Part shown: positions 25,347-36,400 of the stretch, in pieces
Numbering within the stretch: position 1 is the first letter of the stretch
Layout of the letters: each line of letters opens with the position of its first letter
Source of the DNA: Verrucomicrobiia bacterium
GTDB lineage: Bacteria; Verrucomicrobiota; Verrucomicrobiia; Limisphaerales; JADLHS01
DNA: 37,185 nt
Direction of reading: 5' to 3'
NCBI GenBank assembly: GCA_011525685.1
Contig: WYBW01000043.1
Span: 1 to 37,185 of the forward strand
The notes under the pieces: generated by a model
The model's input: only the letters and a program-made list of their open reading frames with translations
Told to the model about the DNA's origin: nothing
The model's database searches: none
Position numbers and translations under genes: made by a program

Positions 25347-26837
25347 ATGAAGCAACCATTCATCACTCGCTGCGGTGCGCTGGCCTTCGCTGTAGCCGGC
25401 ATTATCACCTCCACCCTCGCCGCCCCCGGCGACTTGGACCCCACGTTCGACGGCGACGGCAAGGTCGTCTTTGTCGTGGATACCAACGTCCTGGCCTTCG
25501 AGTCCGCCCACGCGGTGCTCGCGCAACCCGACGGAAAGATCGTCGTCGTGGGCGATTCCGATGGCCGCATCGTCCTCGCCCGTCTGCTCACCAACGGTGC
25601 GCCCGATACCGCCTTCGGCACCAACGGCACCGTCCTCATGCCCCGGGCGGAGGAAGATTTCTTCTACGTGCTGGATGCGGCGCTCCAGGCCGACGGCAAA
25701 ATCCTCGTGTGCGGCTCGGCGGTCATCGCCACCAACACCCCTGCTGGCGAACCTTTCGTCGCGCGCTTTCTCACCAACGGCGCACCGGACACCACCTTTG
25801 GCGTCAACGGCCTGAAGTTGTTCGCCCTCGGCCTCGCCGGCAATGCGGAGGGTATGGCCGTGCAAGCGGACGGACGCATCGTCCTGGCCATTGGCGGTTA
25901 CGATCCCACCTTCACGCAATCCTACTTCGCCGCCCTGCGCCTGCTCACCAACGGTGCGCCCGACGCGGCTTTCGATGGCGACGGCTACGCTGAAACCACC
26001 TTCCCCGGCAACGAACAACAAGTGCCGAACGACGTGGCGGCGCAGCCGGACGGGAAAATCCTGCTCACCGGCTTCATCACCGTCGGCGGTACCAACCAGA
26101 TTGCCCTGGCCCGGTTCAACGCCGACGGCACACTCGACACCAACTTCGGGACCGGCGGCCGCGTGATCACTTCGCTAAGCCTCACCAACGCCTACGGCCA
26201 CAGCCTCGCCCTCCAGCCCGACGGCGGGATTGTCGTGGGCGGCGCGGCCGCCTTTGGCTTTGACGATTACCTGCTGGCCGCCCGCTACACCACCAACGGC
26301 GCTCCGGACACGAACTTCGGCACCGGTGGCCTCACCCTCGTGCCCCGCGCCTGGGGCGTGGCGACGGCGGTGCAACCGGATGGCAAGATCATCGTCGTCG
26401 GCACTTCGACCAACGACGTGGGCCTGTTCCGCTTCACCACGGCGGGTGCGCTGGATGCCACCTTTGGCAACGGCGGCCGGGTGCAGACCCAATTCAGCAT
26501 TGCCGCCGACAGCGCAAGCGACGTGGCCTTGCAAAACGACGGCAAGATCGTCGTCGCCGGCTCAGCCTTTCTGGCTTCCGCCGACAAAATGATCACCGCC
26601 CGCTACCTCGGCGACGACATCGTCCTCCCGGAGTCCCCGCCCACGCTGACGATCACCCCGGGCAGCCCGGGCTTCGCGATCATTTCGTGGACTCCGGCCA
26701 CCACCACGAATTGGTTGTTGCGGGAGCGACTGAGCCTGACCGCGGGCACGTGGACCAACGCGCCCAGCGGCTGGACGAATCCGGTCATCGTCCCCGCCAC
26801 TTCGCCGATACGGTTTTATCGCCTTCTCAACTCATAG
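25347..26837 (+). CDS. Secreted delta-60 repeat (DUF5122-type) propeller with FYRL C-terminal module
   Basis: 496 residues from ATG 25347, which gives a compact signal peptide (MKQPFITRCGALAFAVAGII to TLAA). ATG 25314 in the same frame adds 11 residues (507 total). The mature part begins PGDLDPTFDGDGKV and contains about seven delta-60 repeats (AQPDGKIVVVG, ARLLTNGAPDTAFGTNG and variants), which form a beta-propeller in known relatives. From about nt 26640 the protein ends in the same FYRL module as the GGFW genes (SPGFAIISWTPATTTNWLLRER, WTNPVIVPAT, FYRLLNS), showing that this C-terminus is a portable unit. No catalytic motif. It is probably a surface-exposed or secreted binding protein. Confidence 0.85.
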   Translation: MKQPFITRCGALAFAVAGIITSTLAAPGDLDPTFDGDGKVVFVVDTNVLAFESAHAVLAQPDGKIVVVGDSDGRIVLARLLTNGAPDTAFGTNGTVLMPRAEEDFFYVLDAALQADGKILVCGSAVIATNTPAGEPFVARFLTNGAPDTTFGVNGLKLFALGLAGNAEGMAVQADGRIVLAIGGYDPTFTQSYFAALRLLTNGAPDAAFDGDGYAETTFPGNEQQVPNDVAAQPDGKILLTGFITVGGTNQIALARFNADGTLDTNFGTGGRVITSLSLTNAYGHSLALQPDGGIVVGGAAAFGFDDYLLAARYTTNGAPDTNFGTGGLTLVPRAWGVATAVQPDGKIIVVGTSTNDVGLFRFTTAGALDATFGNGGRVQTQFSIAADSASDVALQNDGKIVVAGSAFLASADKMITARYLGDDIVLPESPPTLTITPGSPGFAIISWTPATTTNWLLRERLSLTAGTWTNAPSGWTNPVIVPATSPIRFYRLLNS

Positions 26838-26868
26838 ACCCCAATCCCAGTATCAAACTTCGTTTCTT

Positions 26869-29800
26869 ATGAAATCACCGATCCTCGTCACTTTCGCGAA
26901 GCAGGCCATCCCTGTCGCGGTAGCCGTCTTTTTCTGCGGAGCACTCGCCAGTCTCGCGCAATCGCCCCCGCCGTTGCGGGTGGATTTTCACACCCAAACG
27001 CAAGTGGGACTTTCATGGCTGGTGACGTCAGACCATGTCGTGCTCGAGGCAACCGAGACGCTCGCGCCTGGCAGTGCCTGGCGACAGATTTCACAAGCCC
27101 CAGTTGCATCAAACGGCTCATTTTATGTCACTGTTGATCTCTCTGGAGCCAGTCGCTTCTTCCGGCTGCATCGTTTCGATACCAACGGCTTGCCGCCCGA
27201 TCCGGCGGCCGTGGCCCCGCCGCTGGCGCCCGATGCCCTCACGCCTCTGGCGGAAAGGACGGCGTTCCTCTACACGGGACCGAGTCCGGTGCAGACGGGG
27301 GTATCCACGAACGCCATCCAACCCAAACGCGCCGCGGTTGTGCGCGGCCATGTGCGGCAGCGCGACCAGACGCCGCTGCCCGGGGTAACCATTTCCATCC
27401 TGCACCACCCCGAACTCGGCCAGACACTCAGCCGGGTGGACGGCCAGTTCGACTTGGTGGTGAACGGCGGCGGCCCGCTGGTGGTGAACTATACAAAGAC
27501 CGGGTACCTGACCGCACAACGTCGGATCGAAGTTCCGTGGCAGGATTTCGCCACCGTCGAGGATGTGGTCTTGGTCCCTGTGGATCCCGCCGTCACCCCA
27601 GTAGCCCTCGGCGTGGGCGCACCGGCGCAATTGCACCGCGGCAGCCGGCAGACGGATGCCGATGGATCACGTCAGGCCACGTTGTTGATCCCGCCGGGCG
27701 CAAGCGCCGAACTGGTGTTGCCCGATGGTTCCACCCAGGCCGTTACTTCCCTGAGCTTGCGCGCCACGGAGTACACCGTCGGTGACAGTGGTCCCGAGGC
27801 GATGCCGGCCGAGTTGCCGCCGACCAGCGCCTACACTTACTGCGTGGAATTGAGCGCCGACGAGGCGATCGCCGCAGGCGCCAAGGACGTGCGCTTCGGC
27901 ACGCCATTACCGTTCTATGTCGAGAATTTCTTGCACTTCCCGGTCGGGACTGCCGTGCCGTTAGGCAGCTACGACCGCACCCGCGGCACTTGGATACCGG
28001 AGCCGAGCGGCAAAGTGATCAAGCTCCTGGGCGTCACCGCGGGCGCCGCCGACCTCGACACCGACGGCAACGGGGTCGCGGATGACGCAGGCACCCTGGC
28101 CGCGCTGTCCATCACCGACATCGAACGGCAGCAACTGGCGACGCTTTACAGCGCCGGTCAGAGCCTCTGGCGGGTGTTGATTCCGCATTTCACGCCTTGG
28201 GACGCCAACTGGCCCTACGGTTTGCCCGATGGCGCCCAGGGACCGGACCAGGATCCGCAGATTGAGATTTGCATGGATGGCAATTGCCAGCAGTCGGGCA
28301 ACTCGATCATCGAATGCGAAAACCAGATTCTCGGCGAGGAAGTGCCCGTGGTCGGCACGCCGCTTGGTCTGCACTACAGCAGTCAACGGGTGCCGGGGCG
28401 GAATGCGGCCAATACGGTCGAAATTCCGCTGACGGGCAACGTAGTGCCGCCCGATCTAGCCGCAGTCCGACTCGAAGTTCATATCGCCGGGCAGATTTTT
28501 CGCCAAAGCTTTCCCCGGCTTACGAACCAAACCACCACGTTCACCTGGAACGGCTTGGACGCCTACGGCCGCAGGCTTCACGGCCAACAGCGGATCGTTG
28601 CGCGTATCGGCTATGTGTACCCGGCGCGCTATGCGGAAGGCCCGACCTTGGGCTTTGGTGCTCCAGGCACGAACTTCCTGCTCGAGGCGGATCCCGCGCG
28701 GCAACTGATCACCGTATGGCGCGTCTGGGAAGAGCACATCGGCACCCGCTACGCCCAACCGCCAGGCTTGGGCGGCTGGACGCTTTCGCCCCATCACACC
28801 TACTTTCCCAACACGCAGGAACTCTGGCGCGGTGACGGCACTCGCGAAACGGTGCGCGCCACGGGACCGCTCATCACCACCTACGCGGGAACAGGTGTCA
28901 CCGGCCAAAGTGGCGACGGCGGCCCGGCCATCAACGCGCGGCTGCACACGCCGCAAGGGCTGGCGTTCGGGCCGGACGGCAGCCTCTACGTCTCCTCGTT
29001 GCAGGCCCATCTGGTGCGCCGAATTGATCCCAATGGCATCATCAGCACGGTCGTGAGCGACGGCAGCGGGAACTTCTGTCAAACCCCAGGCTGCGGCGAC
29101 GGCGGCCCAGCCACTCAGGCAAGACTCGTGGCCCCGCGTGGACTCGCCGTCGGGCCGGACGGAAGCCTCTTTGTCGTGGAGGTGAACGCGCACCGCGTGC
29201 GAAAAGTGAGGCCGGATGGCATCATCACGACCATCGCGGGCACCGGGGTCGCCGGCTTCAGCGGCGACGGCGGTCCGGCGGACCTGGCACAGTTCAACAC
29301 GCCGCAGGCGGTGGCGGTGGGCCCGGACGGGAGCGTTTACATCTCGGACCAGTTGAATGCCCGCATTCGCCGCATCAGCCCGGCCGGCGTCATCACGACC
29401 TTCGCGGGTGGCGGTAGTCCACCAGACAACCTCGGGGACGGACTGCCCGCCACACAGGCAAGGATGCAGGCGCCCAGCGGCCTGGCGGTCGGGCAGGACG
29501 GCAGTGTCTATCTCACGGAATCCGGCAGCTCACGGGTTCGATGCATCACCCCCGACGGCATCATCCGCACGGTTGCCGGCAATGGCACGTCCGGCTTCTC
29601 CGGCGACGGGTTCCCAGCCACGCAGGCGCAGTTGAGTTCGCCAGTGGCTCTGGCGGTCGGCCCGGACGACACGGTGTATGTGGTGGATGCAGGCAACCGG
29701 CGGCTTCGCTGGTTCCGTCCCGGCGGTCCAATCAACACCCTGGCCGGCACCGGCGTGGACACCACGCTGGGCGACTTTGGTCCCGCCCGGGCGGCCGCGC

Positions 29801-32800
29801 TGCAAAGCGTTGATTACGGCATCGCCGTGGGACCAGACGGGGCGGTATATGTGGCACAGGCGTTCGGCAATGTTCGCATCCGCCGCATTGCCCCGCTCGT
29901 GGACCGGTTTGTCGCGGGCGAACGGGTGCCTTCCGCGGATGGCAGCGAGGTGTATGTGTTCACGCCGGAGGGTCGCCACTTGCGCACGTTGGACTCGCTG
30001 ACGGGGGTGGTGACCTACGAGTTCGGATACGACGGCGCCAACCGGTTGGTCTCGATCACCGACCGCGACACCAATGTCACGCGGATCGAGTGGAGTGCGC
30101 AGGGCCAGCCGCTGGCCATCGAAGGTCCTTTTGGCCAGCGAACCGTGCTGGACACAGACACGAACGGCTGGCTGGCACGCATCGAGAATCCCGCCGGCGA
30201 GGCCGTGCAGTTGAACCACGATGCGTTGGGGTTGCTGAGGCAGGTCACCCAACCCGGCGGCCAGACGTCCCGCTACGCTTACGATCTCCAAGGGCGACTC
30301 GCATCCGCGACCGATCCCACCGGCGCCATCAAGCACCTGGACCGCACAGGCTCGAACGACAACTATACCGTCACCCTCACAACGCACCTCGGACGCACAA
30401 CCACTTACCAGGTCAGGCATCTGCCGAACGGGGACACGCTGCGAGTGACGACAGACTGCGGCGGCGGCACTGCGCAAGTCTTGCTGGGCAGCGACGGACG
30501 GGTGACCGCGACCGAAGGCGTCGGCATCACCCGGTCGCTGGTGCTCGGGCCGGATCCGCGCTGGGGCATGCGCGCGCCCATCACCGCCAGCCTGACCACG
30601 GTTACACCCGGACGGTTGACCAATCGCGTCACGATGCAGCGAACGGTGGTGCTGGAGGGGCTGGGTGACCCGCTGCTCGTCCGCAGCCAGATGGATATCC
30701 TGAGCATGAACGGACGCTCCTGGACAAACAGCTACACGCGGTCCAACAGCACCGCTCTTATCACCTCGCCCGAGGGGCGGCGGGCGAGCATCCAATTCGA
30801 CGCCAAAGGCCGGCCCGCGCAATCCCAACAGGGCGACCGCGAACCCGTGGCGTTCTCGTTCGACCCACGCGGCCGGCTGGTGGCCCTTGAACAGGGACAA
30901 GGCCCGGCCCGTTGGACCAACCACTTCGCCTACCACTCCGACGGCTCCCTGGCCTCGCTCACCGATGCGCTCGGTCAGGAGACGATGTTCACCAATGACA
31001 TGGTGGGTCGCCTGACGGCGCAGGTAAGACCGGATGGCGCCGTTCTCACGTTGAGTTACGACGTAAACGGCAACGTGCGCGGCCTCGCTCCTCCGGGACG
31101 CTCCGAACACGGGTTCGCCTACACCGTGCGTGACGAGGTGGCCAGTTACGCGCCTCCCCTCGTCGGGGGACAGTCCAACGCAACGTTGTTCACCTACGAC
31201 GCTGACCGTAGAGCAACCCGCATTGAATACGCCGACGGCGGCGTGGCGCAGTTCACCTACGCCGGCACCTCGTGCCAGCTCAGTCTCGCGGACTTGGACA
31301 ACCGCCAGCGATCCTACGGCTACGATGCCGCAGGCCGCCTCATTTCGCTCTCATCGAGCGATGGGGTGGCCCTGCAACATGCGTATGACGGCGGGCTGCT
31401 GACCAACGTGACGTGGAGCGGAGCCGTCAGCGGCAGCGTGAGCCAAACCTTCGATCACGATTTGCGATTGATCAGCCTGCGGGTGAGCGGCGACAACCCG
31501 ATCAACATTCAGTACGACGCCGACGATTTCCCGACGCAGGTGGGCGATGTCGTGCTGACCCGCAGCCCGCTGAATGGAACCATCACGGGCACCCGGCTGG
31601 GATCCCTCAGCGATAGCAACCACCACGATGGGTTTGGCGCGACCATCAACTACACCGCCCATCATGCCGGCAACCTGGTTTACGCCGCCGACTACACGCG
31701 CGATGCGCTGGGACGCATTTCCCGGAAGACTGAGACCATTGAAACCACGAGCCGGGTTCTTGACTACACCTACGATCTCGCCGGACGGTTGGTCGAAATC
31801 ACACGGGACGGTGTGCTGGCGGCCAGCTACACCTATGACGCCAACGGCAACCGGCTTACCCGAACCGATGCGGGCGGAACCATCACCGCCGCGACCGATG
31901 CTCAGGATCAACTCCTTCAACATGGAACGACCACCTACCAGCACAACGCGAACGGCGAGCGAGTGGCAAAGGTGTCCGGCGCGCAGACCACCGTTTACCG
32001 CTATGAGAGGATGGGAGGTCTGGTCGGTGTGACGCTGCCGGACGGGAGGCAAATTGATTACCTGCTTGATGCCCAGGATCGCCGTACCGCCCGCAAAGTG
32101 AACGGCACGATGGTTCAGGCCTTCTTGTATCTTGACAGTCTGCGACCCGCTGCCGAATTGGATGGCTCGGGCGCCGTCGTCAGCCAGTTCGTGTATGCCA
32201 GCGGCCGAATGGTACCAGACTACTTGGTGAAGAGCGGGTCCACCTATCGCATCATCACCGACCACCTGGGCAGCCCACGCCTGGTCATTGACTCAACCAC
32301 GGGCCAGGTGGTTCAGCAAATGGACCACGACGAGTTCGGCCGCGTCATCTTGGACACCAATCCGGGATTCCAGCCGTTTGGCTTTGCAGGGGGGCTGTAC
32401 GACCGCGACACCGGCCTGATTCACTTCGGCGCCCGCGAATATGATCCGGAGACGGGCCGATGGCTGACCAAGGATCCCATCCGCTTTGCCGGCGGCGACG
32501 CGAACCTCTTTGCCTATTGTGGCAACGATCCGGTCAATTACGCCGACCCGAGCGGCCTCATCTGGACGGACACGTGCCGCGCCAACCCGCCGGTGTGTGC
32601 GGCGGCCATGGCGCCGACGGCCAACGCGGCGCTCGTCACGACGCAGCGTTACGCGCAGTCGGTACGGAATGCGGGCAATGTGGTCGTCAGGGTGGTGTCG
32701 CGCGTTGCTTGCCGGATCAGTGACACCGTCCGCGGCGTGCCCCGGGGGCCGAGCTTGTCCACCAGTCCCTCCTTGACAACGCAAGCGACCCAGGCACCTG

Positions 32801-33036
32801 CGGCGGCTCAGAACGTTGTGAACATGACCGGCACCTTCCCGGGCCGGCCTGTGGACCTGCTGCAAGGCATCACGGCAGCCCGTGAGAACCAAATCTGGGC
32901 CCAGAAATGGTTCGAGGCAACGATGAGCGCGACTGCCCATTGGCGACAGAACCTGCCCGGCGAAGAACAACTCGCCTGGTTGCGTTACTTCTTTGCACGG
33001 GCGGAGTACCTCTTCAACGTCCCGACGGTGTACTGA
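26869..33036 (+). CDS. Teneurin-like giant RHS protein (TTR-like, FN-plug-like, NHL propeller, YD shell, variable tip)
   Basis: 2055 residues. Signal peptide to about 31; FFRL module to about 103; carboxypeptidase-regulatory/TTR-like domain at about 154-240 (VRGHVRQRDQTPLPGVTISI, SRVDGQFDLVVNGG). A region at about 482-585 (VVGTPLGLHYSSQRVPGR, IPLTGNVVPP, FTWNGLDAYGRRLHGQ) closely follows the FN-plug of teneurins. An NHL propeller spans about 669-1009 (five or six TIAGTGVAGFSGDGGPA / LAVGPDGSLYV blades), then YD repeats run to about 1860. A textbook RHS exit (GLYDRDTGLIHFGAREYDP, GRWLTKDP) ends with DPSGL at 1893-1897. The 158-residue tip after it has no toxin motif I recognise and no immunity gene follows. 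The same domain order occurs in animal teneurins. Likely exported cell-contact or effector protein. Confidence 0.9.
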   Translation: MKSPILVTFAKQAIPVAVAVFFCGALASLAQSPPPLRVDFHTQTQVGLSWLVTSDHVVLEATETLAPGSAWRQISQAPVASNGSFYVTVDLSGASRFFRLHRFDTNGLPPDPAAVAPPLAPDALTPLAERTAFLYTGPSPVQTGVSTNAIQPKRAAVVRGHVRQRDQTPLPGVTISILHHPELGQTLSRVDGQFDLVVNGGGPLVVNYTKTGYLTAQRRIEVPWQDFATVEDVVLVPVDPAVTPVALGVGAPAQLHRGSRQTDADGSRQATLLIPPGASAELVLPDGSTQAVTSLSLRATEYTVGDSGPEAMPAELPPTSAYTYCVELSADEAIAAGAKDVRFGTPLPFYVENFLHFPVGTAVPLGSYDRTRGTWIPEPSGKVIKLLGVTAGAADLDTDGNGVADDAGTLAALSITDIERQQLATLYSAGQSLWRVLIPHFTPWDANWPYGLPDGAQGPDQDPQIEICMDGNCQQSGNSIIECENQILGEEVPVVGTPLGLHYSSQRVPGRNAANTVEIPLTGNVVPPDLAAVRLEVHIAGQIFRQSFPRLTNQTTTFTWNGLDAYGRRLHGQQRIVARIGYVYPARYAEGPTLGFGAPGTNFLLEADPARQLITVWRVWEEHIGTRYAQPPGLGGWTLSPHHTYFPNTQELWRGDGTRETVRATGPLITTYAGTGVTGQSGDGGPAINARLHTPQGLAFGPDGSLYVSSLQAHLVRRIDPNGIISTVVSDGSGNFCQTPGCGDGGPATQARLVAPRGLAVGPDGSLFVVEVNAHRVRKVRPDGIITTIAGTGVAGFSGDGGPADLAQFNTPQAVAVGPDGSVYISDQLNARIRRISPAGVITTFAGGGSPPDNLGDGLPATQARMQAPSGLAVGQDGSVYLTESGSSRVRCITPDGIIRTVAGNGTSGFSGDGFPATQAQLSSPVALAVGPDDTVYVVDAGNRRLRWFRPGGPINTLAGTGVDTTLGDFGPARAAALQSVDYGIAVGPDGAVYVAQAFGNVRIRRIAPLVDRFVAGERVPSADGSEVYVFTPEGRHLRTLDSLTGVVTYEFGYDGANRLVSITDRDTNVTRIEWSAQGQPLAIEGPFGQRTVLDTDTNGWLARIENPAGEAVQLNHDALGLLRQVTQPGGQTSRYAYDLQGRLASATDPTGAIKHLDRTGSNDNYTVTLTTHLGRTTTYQVRHLPNGDTLRVTTDCGGGTAQVLLGSDGRVTATEGVGITRSLVLGPDPRWGMRAPITASLTTVTPGRLTNRVTMQRTVVLEGLGDPLLVRSQMDILSMNGRSWTNSYTRSNSTALITSPEGRRASIQFDAKGRPAQSQQGDREPVAFSFDPRGRLVALEQGQGPARWTNHFAYHSDGSLASLTDALGQETMFTNDMVGRLTAQVRPDGAVLTLSYDVNGNVRGLAPPGRSEHGFAYTVRDEVASYAPPLVGGQSNATLFTYDADRRATRIEYADGGVAQFTYAGTSCQLSLADLDNRQRSYGYDAAGRLISLSSSDGVALQHAYDGGLLTNVTWSGAVSGSVSQTFDHDLRLISLRVSGDNPINIQYDADDFPTQVGDVVLTRSPLNGTITGTRLGSLSDSNHHDGFGATINYTAHHAGNLVYAADYTRDALGRISRKTETIETTSRVLDYTYDLAGRLVEITRDGVLAASYTYDANGNRLTRTDAGGTITAATDAQDQLLQHGTTTYQHNANGERVAKVSGAQTTVYRYERMGGLVGVTLPDGRQIDYLLDAQDRRTARKVNGTMVQAFLYLDSLRPAAELDGSGAVVSQFVYASGRMVPDYLVKSGSTYRIITDHLGSPRLVIDSTTGQVVQQMDHDEFGRVILDTNPGFQPFGFAGGLYDRDTGLIHFGAREYDPETGRWLTKDPIRFAGGDANLFAYCGNDPVNYADPSGLIWTDTCRANPPVCAAAMAPTANAALVTTQRYAQSVRNAGNVVVRVVSRVACRISDTVRGVPRGPSLSTSPSLTTQATQAPAAAQNVVNMTGTFPGRPVDLLQGITAARENQIWAQKWFEATMSATAHWRQNLPGEEQLAWLRYFFARAEYLFNVPTVY

Positions 33037-33051
33037 CCAGTGGGCTCGACT

Positions 33052-33409
33052 ATGCTGCATTCACCTCTCGTCTCTCGATTCGGACGAATGCCCCCGCTGG
33101 CAATCGTGTTGTTGACCGTCCCGGGCTTGGCGAGGGCTTCGAGGCGCGGACAGGTTCGAGGCTCTGGAGGCCTTTCACTCTTTCCAGCGCCATTGGCCAG
33201 CACAACGCCAGGCACCAATGCTCCACCTCACCAACGCCGCGCTCGGCTTCGCCACGATCTGGTGGACGCCGCCCACGCCGGACTTCACGCTGCAATCCAC
33301 AAACAGCCTCTCGCCAACCAACCGGGTCCACGCGCCCAGCGGATGGACGAATCCGGTCGTCGTGCCCGCCACGCTGCCCACCAAGTTTTACCGTCTTTTC
33401 CAACCCTAA
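33052..33409 (+). pseudogene. Broken FYRL-module gene upstream of the long fibre
   Basis: ATG 33052 opens a signal-like segment (MPPLAIVLLTVPGLARA) that runs to STTPGTN near 33214. The FYRL module then continues one frame over (LTNAALGFATIWWTP, TNSLSPTNRVHAPSGWTNPVVVPAT, FYRLFQP) to TAA 33407-33409. Compared with the paralogues, the whole IPWHT/GGFW domain is missing and a one-base shift sits near 33217; WILQER is replaced by FTLQST. It precedes the fibre gene with the same duplicated leader as at 606-649, so it is the decayed counterpart of the gene ending at 605. Confidence 0.65.
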
Positions 33410-33454
33410 TCCCAAACCATCAACCAACCATCCAATACCAAACGAACAAACCCG
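33410..33454 (+). promoter_or_regulatory. C/A-rich, Shine-Dalgarno-less leader of the 33455 fibre gene
   Basis: A near-copy of 606-649: CCCAAACCA, CAACCAACCATCCAATACCA and a final CCCG before ATG are shared. Conservation of the spacer together with both flanking coding ends shows a segmental duplication. The low-G, unstructured composition may itself be the initiation signal. Confidence 0.5.
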
Positions 33455-36400
33455 ATGAAACCAACACTCCATTCGTTCCTCCTTGGGTTGGCCACCTTAG
33501 CAGCCGGTGCAACCCAGCTTGTCGCCCAAGGCACGGCCTTCACGTATCAGGGCAACCTGATTCAAGCCGGCCAGGCGGCAAACGCGCCGCACGATTTCGA
33601 GTTCCGACTGTTCAATGCCGCGACCGGTGGCGCACAGCAGGGCCCGACCGTCACCCTCGATGACGTGGGCGTGACCAATGGGCTTTTTCTGGCTCCGCTG
33701 GACTTCGGGGCGAATTTCCCCGGCGCGGATCGCTTCCTCCAAATCGCCGTCCGACCCGGCGATAGCACCGGCAGCTACACAACGCTGACGCCTCGCCAAC
33801 CACTCACGCCCACGCCCTACGCCCTCACGGCGGGCAACGTGACCGGCGTGATTCCCGGTGGTTCACTCGCCGGGACTTACCCCGGCGCAGTGACCTTGAG
33901 CAACCCGAACAATGTCGTCGCGGGGACCTTCACCGGCAACGGCGCGGGACTCACAAATCTGAACGCCGCCACGCTCGGAAGTTTGACCGCGTCCAACTTC
34001 TGGCAAACCACCGGCAACGCAGGAACAACTCCGGGTTTGAACTTCCTTGGCACCTCCGACAACCAGGCGCTCGAATTGCGTGTCGCCAATCAATCCGCCT
34101 TCCGGCTTGAGCCCGATCCGCGTCCCGGCAACGCCTCGGCCAACCTGATCGGCGGTTACATTTCCAATCGCATCGAGTCGCCCGGTTCGGGCGGCAGTGT
34201 GATTGTGGGCGGGGGTTTCGCCGGCGGCGAGAACATCGTGCGATCCAACTCGAGCGGCGTGTTCATCGGTGGCGGTTCGGTCAACCGGGCGGGTCCAAAC
34301 GCCAACGACGTGGTCATCGCCGGCGGCAACGGCAACCAGGCCGCCTCCTTCGCGACCGTGATTGGCGGCGGCGTGCAAAATTTCATCCAAACCAATTCTG
34401 CCTACTCCACCATCGGCGGAGGCGTCCAGAACATTCTGCGCAGCGAAGCGGCCACGATTGGCGGCGGTGTGGGTAACACCAACTTTGGCTTCGCCGCCAC
34501 TGTGGCGGGTGGCTTCTACAACACAGCCACCAATAACGGCGCCGCGGTTGGCGGCGGCGGATTGAATGTTGCCGGCGGCTTCAACTCCGCGGTCGCGGGC
34601 GGCAACAACAATCTCGCCCTGGGGCAAAACGGCGCCGTGGGCGGCGGACAACAGAACACCAACCTCGGTTTTGCTTCCACGATCTCCGGCGGCTTTCAGA
34701 ACCAGGTCACCAACTTCTATGGAACGGTGCCGGGCGGCTTTCAGAATCTGGTCGGCGGCAGTTCCAGCTTTGCGGCCGGCAGCCGGGCGCAGGCCCTCCA
34801 CACCGGCTCATTCGTGTGGGCCGACGCCACGGGTGCGGCTTTCTCCTCCGGGGGCAATCACGAGTTTGCCGCACGGGCCAGCGGCGGCGTGAGGTTTGTC
34901 ACCGAAGGCGCCGGCATGTCCCTGGACGACCAACCCGTACTCACCGCCAATGCAACCAATGCGCTCACGCTTCTCAATATCGCCAACACCTTCAACGGCA
35001 ATTTCGCTGGCACGTTCATCGGCAACGGCAGCAGTCTCACCGCTCTGAACGCCTCCCAGTTAACCAGTGGCACCGTTCCGACCGCAGCGCTGGGGAATGC
35101 GTGGAAACTTGCCGGCAACGCCGGCACCACCCCCGGCGTGGATTTCCTGGGCACCACCGACAACCAGCCCGTGGAATTCAAGGTCAATGGCGGGCGGGCG
35201 CTGCGACTGGAGCCAACGGGCTCGAACAGCGTCAATGTGCTGGGCGGCTATTCCGGCAACTCGATTGCGCCCGGTAAAGTTGGGGCCACGATCGGGGGTG
35301 GTGGCGCCGGTGATTACTTCGGCAGTTTGCTGAACAACCAGGTTGGTGGCGACTTCGGAACGGTGGGAGGCGGAGCGCGCAACGCCGCCCGACCTTTCGC
35401 ATCAACCATCGGCGGTGGCTACGACAACCGCATCGAAGAGGTTGGCGCGTATTCAGTGATCGGTGGCGGCTACACCAATGTCATCGGCACCAACGCCCAG
35501 TACGCCGCCATTGGCGGCGGAGTCAACAATTGGGTGCAAGGTTTGACCTTGGATGCCGTCATCGCCGGCGGAGCGGGCAATACCGTTGGCCAATCGGCGC
35601 ATGACGCCACGATTGGAGGCGGCCTCCAAAACCGAATCCACAACGGCGCCTCGTTCGGGACCATTGCCGGCGGTGTTTCCAACACGATTGCTCCGAGCGT
35701 AGCCGCAGCCGCCATCGCCGGCGGATACCGCAACAACATTGGAACCGACTCCGGCTACAGCGCCATCGGCGGGGGGTTCAATAACAACATCTTCACGAAC
35801 TCCGCGTCCGCCACCATCGCCGGCGGGGCGGTCAACGACATTGGCGGGAACTCGGATTACAGCACGATTGGCGGCGGCAACAACAACAACATCGCGGGCA
35901 CCTCGCCGTCGTCCATCATTGCCGGTGGCATCTCCAATGACATCGGCGTCAACGCGTTTTACAGCGCCATCGGCGGGGGTTCCGACAACAACATTGCCAA
36001 TGGCGCCGTGGCGGCCACGGTGGCCGGCGGTGCCTCGAACGACGTCGGCGCGAATTCTCAATACACCTCGATTGGTGGCGGCTACGACAACACCATCCTG
36101 ATAAACTCGTCGTATGGCACGATTCCCGGCGGCGCATTCAACGTGGCCGCCAGTTACGCCTTCGCCGCCGGCCGCCGTGCCAAGGCCAATCACCAGGGCA
36201 GTTTTGTCTGGGCGGATTCCACCGATGCGGACTTCGCCTCGACCACCACCAACCAATTTCGCGTGCGCGCCGTCGGGGGCATGGAGGTGATAGGCGGCAC
36301 GAACACGGTGGAAGCCTTCAAGTACTCCGGCTCACGCAGTGGCGGTTTTGGCTCTCCCGTCGCGTACGGCGAGAACAACAACACTTCGGGCAGTTCCGCG

